Shown in pieces: positions 60,050-64,000 of a stretch of 64,000 nucleotides of DNA. The number at the start of each line of letters is the position of its first letter. Position 1 is the stretch's first letter. Origin of the DNA: Tritrichomonas musculus (lineage: Eukaryota; Parabasalia; Tritrichomonadida; Tritrichomonadidae); contig JAPFFF010000012.1 of NCBI GenBank assembly GCA_039105265.1, positions 5,146,001-5,210,000 on the forward strand, read 5' to 3'. Made by a program: the position numbers and the translations under genes. The notes beneath the pieces were generated by a model. It had not been told where the DNA came from and ran no database searches. It was given only the letters and a program-made list of their open reading frames with translations.

Positions 60050-61021
60050 ATGAATCAAAATAATCAGATACCAGCATTAAATAGCAGAGATATACTTATT
60101 TTATACCTGCAAATAATTAATGGTAGCTTAGTTGAAGATCCTTACAAACAAATTATTCAGAATACCATCATTAAATTACATGTTATTGATGGTATTGACA
60201 AAATTATTATTTCAAAAGGACTAAGTTTAATTAAATCAAATAAAGCAAAATATTTTAAAAATTATTGCAGAGTATATAACAATATATTTTCCCCAAAACC
60301 GAATAATAATAATTTTATCACAAATCTTTTGTTTTCAGCTATTTTTTCTGGCGGGTTCACGCAAATTCATTTATTATATAAAATGTCAATTTATTTACAA
60401 CGATGTTATCCAAAAAGGTCTTTTCAAATTAATCAAATATATAATTTGTTTTGTAATCAATGTTTACCACTTTTAAATACAAAAGCAAATGATTATTTTA
60501 AATATATCAGCTATAATCCTTCAACTCTTCCTCTGTTTTCAAAATATTTTCTAATTTCATTTATAGGATATCGCAATTTTCCCATCGGCTTTCCATATGC
60601 TATTCAAAGCATTTTTTTCTCTTACTTATCAGGTGCTCTTTCTTTTGATAATGCCGTCTTAATTTTAATAAAAAATGGCGGAAATGAAATTCAGATGAAT
60701 GCATTTTTATCTTTTATTAGAATTTTGTTTCCATCTCAAAAAAAAGAGTTGAATTCAGATGAAGATGAATTCATTTTTTCAAGCATCTTTCATTCCCCAT
60801 TGACAGAAAATAATGAATACATTGAAAGAATTAACGTTATTATTCAAAATTGCATAGATTTTTGCAAAGAAAAAATGAAATTTGACTTGGAAAGATTTAC
60901 CAATGATTTCGTTCAGTTTAAAAATGAAAATGTAATTAACTTGAAATTTGATTCCACTCAAATGGAACAAATTGTATTTGCTCAAGACGTTGATAGTGTG
61001 ACAAATGAAGCCAAATTATGA
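60050..61021 (+). CDS. Hypothetical protein, 323 residues
   Basis: Intact frame from ATG to TGA. I do not recognise a family. It looks all-helical with alternating hydrophobic segments (LFSKYFLISFIGYRNFPIGF, IQSIFFSYLSGALSFDNAVL) and a conserved-looking LLFSAIFSGGFTQIHLLYKM. The end is charged and acidic. No clear signal peptide; the hydrophobic stretches are interrupted by polar residues, so it is more likely a soluble helical-repeat (ARM/HEAT-like) protein than a membrane protein. Base composition is that of the neighbouring host genes. The length and clean frame among decayed sequences support a real gene. Confidence 0.6.
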   Translation: MNQNNQIPALNSRDILILYLQIINGSLVEDPYKQIIQNTIIKLHVIDGIDKIIISKGLSLIKSNKAKYFKNYCRVYNNIFSPKPNNNNFITNLLFSAIFSGGFTQIHLLYKMSIYLQRCYPKRSFQINQIYNLFCNQCLPLLNTKANDYFKYISYNPSTLPLFSKYFLISFIGYRNFPIGFPYAIQSIFFSYLSGALSFDNAVLILIKNGGNEIQMNAFLSFIRILFPSQKKELNSDEDEFIFSSIFHSPLTENNEYIERINVIIQNCIDFCKEKMKFDLERFTNDFVQFKNENVINLKFDSTQMEQIVFAQDVDSVTNEAKL

Positions 61022-61189
61022 TGATATATATAAAACGCAATAAAACAAGTAATAGAAGAATTTATCATTCTAAGATATAATATAAAGACAAAAAATTCAT
61101 CAAATTATTATTTGTCTTTTCCATTAATAAAAGCATAATATATTATTAGTTTTATCTTTACTGCACGATCGTAAATTAGATTAGATTAG

Positions 61190-61900
61190 ACATTTTTTTT
61201 TTAAGGGTGTCCAAAAAATAAAAATGAAAATGGATACATCGTATAATTTATTAATAACAGAAAAAGGAAATTAACCAAAAAAGTTGACAAATTCAAAGGA
61301 AAGACACCAAAACAAATTTTTTTAAAGATAGCACATGATGGTCTATTCCAAATCGATGAAAAGGAATATGAGAATTTCCTAGAGGAAGAAGGAATTAAAA
61401 GAGAGTGTATTATAAAAAACTCTATTTCATTCAGTAAGCGAAAAAACCTAATATTTTTATGTCATAATAACAGTGTCAGTTATATAGTGGTGAGAAAAAT
61501 ATGTATACATATTGAATTAAATGTATATGTTATGTTTCTCTTTAAGAAATTAATTACTTTTTATTTTATACTTTGAAATTATATCTTATTTCCTAATTTA
61601 ATATAATTATTAAATGTAAAAAGATTTTTGTCTAAAATTTAATGAGATATTTATGAATTTTTCAAATTAAATTATATTCAAATTTTTGAATTAATAGCCA
61701 TATAACAATTGAAAATCAAGCGTATACATATTTTTCAAAGGTATATATATTATTCCTACCACTATATATATGATAAAAATGTAGAAGAATACGTAAAAAA
61801 GGAAGAAAAAAATTTATAGAAGAAGACGACGATGAAGATGAAGATGATGAAGGAGAAGGAAGGAGCAAAACAAAGAAGAATAAGAAAACATATTAAGATT
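61190..61900 (+). pseudogene. Decayed gene split by a MITE
   Basis: Left part, after a stop, reads RKRKLTKKVDKFKGKTPKQI, FLKIAHDGLFQIDEKEYENF, LEEEGIKRECIIKNS up to HNNSVSYI at the MITE edge. After the MITE the reading resumes with YDKNVEEYV and, after a frame change, RRIRKKGRKKFIEEDDDEDE, then an acidic and basic tail to TAA at 61896. The protein is not recognised; the acidic-basic tail suggests a nuclear or nucleolar protein. Confidence 0.45.
61485..61764. mobile_element. 280-bp mariner-type MITE
   Basis: Left end TAGTGGTGAGAAAAATATGT plus ATAC and right end, inverted, TAGTGGTAGGAATAATATAT plus ATAC match at 20 of 24. Both lie within TATA, fitting TA insertion. A second inverted copy of AAAAATATGTATAC lies inside the right end. 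The TATAGTG-type start resembles the ends of the Tc1 element at 30.8-34.2 kb. No ORF. Confidence 0.6.
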
Positions 61901-62027
61901 TCTTCATAAAAAAAAAGAAATATAAAGAAAATTGATTTTATTTCTTTAAGACATAAATCATAATAAAATTTGATTAATTGCTCTTTAAAATATTTTATTA
62001 TTTATACAATGATCAGGAATTTGATTT

Positions 62028-62252
62028 TCAGAAGGAATCATAAATCTTAAAAAATTCTTCCTCTGAAAGTTTTACAACACTTCTCTCCTTTGTTTTAGGA
62101 TTATATGTTACTTTTTCATAATTAGATTTGAGATAAACACGGTTTCCGAATTCATCTGTAAAAATAGCAATGTTTTTTGGAGTAAATTCCAATGGATAAT
62201 TATCCATTTCTTGTTTTAGCTCTTTTATAGCCGGATTATCAAGAATAGACAT
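62028..62252 (-). CDS. Small hypothetical protein, 74 residues
   Basis: Begins at the ATG at 62252 (the open frame upstream only has a TTG) and ends TAA. Sequence MSILDNPAIKELKQEMDNYP, then NIAIFTDEFGNRVYLKSNYE, KVTYNPKTKERSVVKLSEEE. Balanced composition and non-repetitive hydrophilic pattern look like a genuine small cytosolic protein. I do not recognise a family. The beta-hairpin-like centre (IFTDEFGNRVYLKS) may be a small domain. Confidence 0.55.
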   Translation of the reverse strand: MSILDNPAIKELKQEMDNYPLEFTPKNIAIFTDEFGNRVYLKSNYEKVTYNPKTKERSVVKLSEEEFFKIYDSF

Positions 62253-62261
62253 TTTTAACAA

Positions 62262-62989
62262 CTAAACTTAAAGTAAAAAGGCAGACCACTATTTTTTCCC
62301 TCAATTATTATGACATAAAATATTTCTTCTCATTTTTAAAATTTTTTAAATTTTATCTCAAAATCTTATTTACCAATCTTTTTTTTTTACGAATTTCATC
62401 AATATCTCAGCAAAAACTTCAAGCAATCGCTAAATATGCATCAAAGAATTTTTTTACTCTTTAAACATTACAATTTGTTATATTATTTGATCTCTTCAGA
62501 TATAAAATTTTTAACCTATTTTCAATCAAAAACACCAAATTTCACGTAATACACTCAACAACAAGAAGCTGTCATTAAAAAATTATCAGTTATGCGCCAA
62601 AACAAGTTTTTTTACTCTTTTTATTTTTTGATCATATCTCATTGAACAGCACGACATAGCGCAGTAAGTATCAACTGTTTTTTTACAATAAGGAAATTAT
62701 TTTTATATTAATTTTCATGAAAATATATAGCGATCCTAATGAAAAAAAGAGCAAAACTATTTTTTTAGTAAAACCCATTTTTATTCAATTTTAAATCATT
62801 AATCATTGAAAATTAATAAAATTCAATTGGGAAAAAACTCATACCATTTTTTGAATATAAAAGCGTATATACGATCAAGAATTTGAATATAAAAAATTTA
62901 TAACGATCATATAAAGTATTCAAATTATATTCAATTAGTGGTCTGAGTTTTTACTTTCAGTTTAAAAATACAATGAGTAGTATGATGAA
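62262..62989. other. Intergenic
   Basis: AT-rich with no recognised gene, RNA or repeat. Confidence 0.4.
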
Positions 62990-63052
62990 AAGGGTGATTT
63001 CGGACCGGGGGTCCTCACTCCCCCTTTTTGCATCCCGCACCTAGTGAAAGTA
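62990..63052 (+). other. GC-rich island with hairpin and T-run
   Basis: TTTCGGACCGGGGGTCCTCA then CTCCCCCTTTTTGCATCCCG stands out in DNA that is otherwise about four-fifths A+T. GGGGG and CCCCC pair over the loop TCCTCACT and are followed by TTTTT, which looks like the 3' end of a small polymerase III RNA or a relic of foreign DNA. No known RNA family is recognised. Confidence 0.35.
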
Positions 63053-63311
63053 CAACTGTCAAACTTTCGGTACAATTCTTATATCATTTTCATATAATAT
63101 CTACAACAGGCGTGATTTTTCAAAAATTACACTCAGACTTGTTTTCAAAATCGAAAATTTACATCATCGAACTCAAAATCATGAACTTTTTTGATGATCT
63201 CAAATTTATCGAAATACATATGTGAGATAAATTTCTGAACTTTACATATGTTTTCAATACTGTTTTAATATTTGATCTGAGGTAGGTGATTTTAGGACCT
63301 GTATTGAGCAT

Positions 63312-63660
63312 AAAAAAATTCAATAATTCATGAGGCCAATAAAATTCAATAATTCATGCGGCCATAAAATTCAATAATTCATGAGGCCAATAAAATTCAA
63401 TAATTCATGAGGCCAATAAAATTCAATAATTCATGCGGCCAATAAAATTCAATAATTCATGCGGCCATAAAATTCAATAATTCATGCGGCCATAAAATTC
63501 AATAATTCATGCGGCCAATAAAAAACATTCAAAAATTCTTGCGGTCATGTCCTTATGAAATATTCAATTTTCATGCGGCCAAAAAAAATTCAATAATTCA
63601 TGCGGACAAAAAATTCAATAATTCATGCGGCCAATAAAATTCAATAATTCATGCGGACAT
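63312..63660. repeat. About 25-bp minisatellite, 13 units
   Basis: Unit AAAATTCAATAATTCATGCG plus GCCAAT, 23-26 bp, with GCGGCC/GAGGCC/GCGGAC variants and two degenerate units near 63525-63580. Confidence 0.85.
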
Positions 63661-63835
63661 TAAAATTCATTTTTTATTTCACAATTCTTTTTTTTAGTTT
63701 TTATTTCACAATTCTTTTTTTAGTTTTTATTTCACAATTCTTTTTTTTAGTTTTTATTTCACAATTCTTTTTTTTAGTTTTTATTTCACAATTCTTTTTT
63801 TTAGTTTTTATTTCACAATTCTTTTCATTTTTTAT
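63661..63835. repeat. 26-bp minisatellite adjoining the previous one
   Basis: Unit TTTTTATTTCACAATTCTTT plus TTTTAG, six to seven copies. The plus-strand open frame across it is only a product of the repeat. Confidence 0.85.
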
Positions 63836-64000
63836 ATCATATTTCTTTCTTTCATTTTTATATCACATTTCACAATCCAAATCTGAAAATAAAAAATGTT
63901 GGCCCTTCTATATTTCGAACCATGTAACTTTACACTTATGAAATACCACTGAGCTAGGATTTCAATTATGATTTCAATTATGATTTTAATATTTGAAATT

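Noticed and set aside
1-64000. Retrovirus-like, Polinton-type or other virus-derived elements
   Set aside because: I looked for reverse transcriptase, integrase, capsid, packaging ATPase and protein-primed polymerase motifs and long terminal repeats and recognised none. The 2.9-kb inverted-end element at 54.8-57.7 kb has no such genes.

Overview
The window is AT-rich nuclear DNA from a parabasalid protist, most probably a Tritrichomonas-like species. I infer this from the gene families: DUF3447/ankyrin proteins, BspA-like leucine-rich repeats with a 23-residue unit, TKL kinases fused to repeats, calpain and R2R3 Myb. The long single-exon genes fit, as do trichomonad-type initiator motifs (TCAYW) a few bases upstream of several start codons. 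No database search was possible, so the species is an inference.

Layout. 1-9.5 kb: an ankyrin gene (+), a DUF3447-BspA fusion (-), a BspA fragment without a start codon (+), and relics of a papain-like protease, a possible BTB-like gene, a SecA-like helicase and a glycine-zipper protein. 9.6-18.2 kb: a TKL kinase-BspA-Sel1 reading frame (-) cut by one in-frame TGA, facing a start-less BspA array (+) with nearly identical 69-bp units. 19.8-20.6 kb: a minisatellite. 20.6-22.7 kb: a second DUF3447-BspA fusion. 23.5-25.9 kb: a graveyard of DUF3447 and kinase pieces. 26.6-30.5 kb: a discoidin-domain protein and a GH51 arabinofuranosidase with GC content far above its surroundings. 30.8-37.7 kb: a transposon cluster holding an intact-looking Tc1/mariner transposase gene with a second element apparently nested in it, a hAT transposase relic, a small TTAA-flanked element and a hAT-type MITE with a perfect 8-bp target duplication. 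An R2R3 Myb gene lies among them. 38.9-53.4 kb: the conserved-gene block, with a calpain, an OXR1/NCOA7-like LysM-TLDc protein, tRNA-Gly(UCC), a protein with two pseudokinase domains and one kinase domain, and a 1332-residue protein with a C13/caspase-like N-terminus. 54-62 kb: a mariner-type MITE, a 2.9-kb foldback-like element holding a decayed 45-bp in-frame repeat, an ankyrin-kinase pseudogene, two small unknown genes and a MITE sitting in a decayed gene. 63.3-63.8 kb: two adjoining minisatellites.

The genes do not form a pathway. The kinases, Myb protein, calpain and TLDc protein are signalling, regulatory and stress functions. The BspA and ankyrin genes are members of expanded repeat families. 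The most promising unexplained system is the set of nearly identical BspA arrays: one kinase-linked array and two start-less cassettes with shared 3' tails and flanks. This looks like a locus shaped by gene conversion.

The ORFs beginning at 6885 and 16427 and the second half of the kinase-BspA frame do not start with ATG, which matters for interpreting them. No retroviral, Polinton or other virus-like element was recognised.
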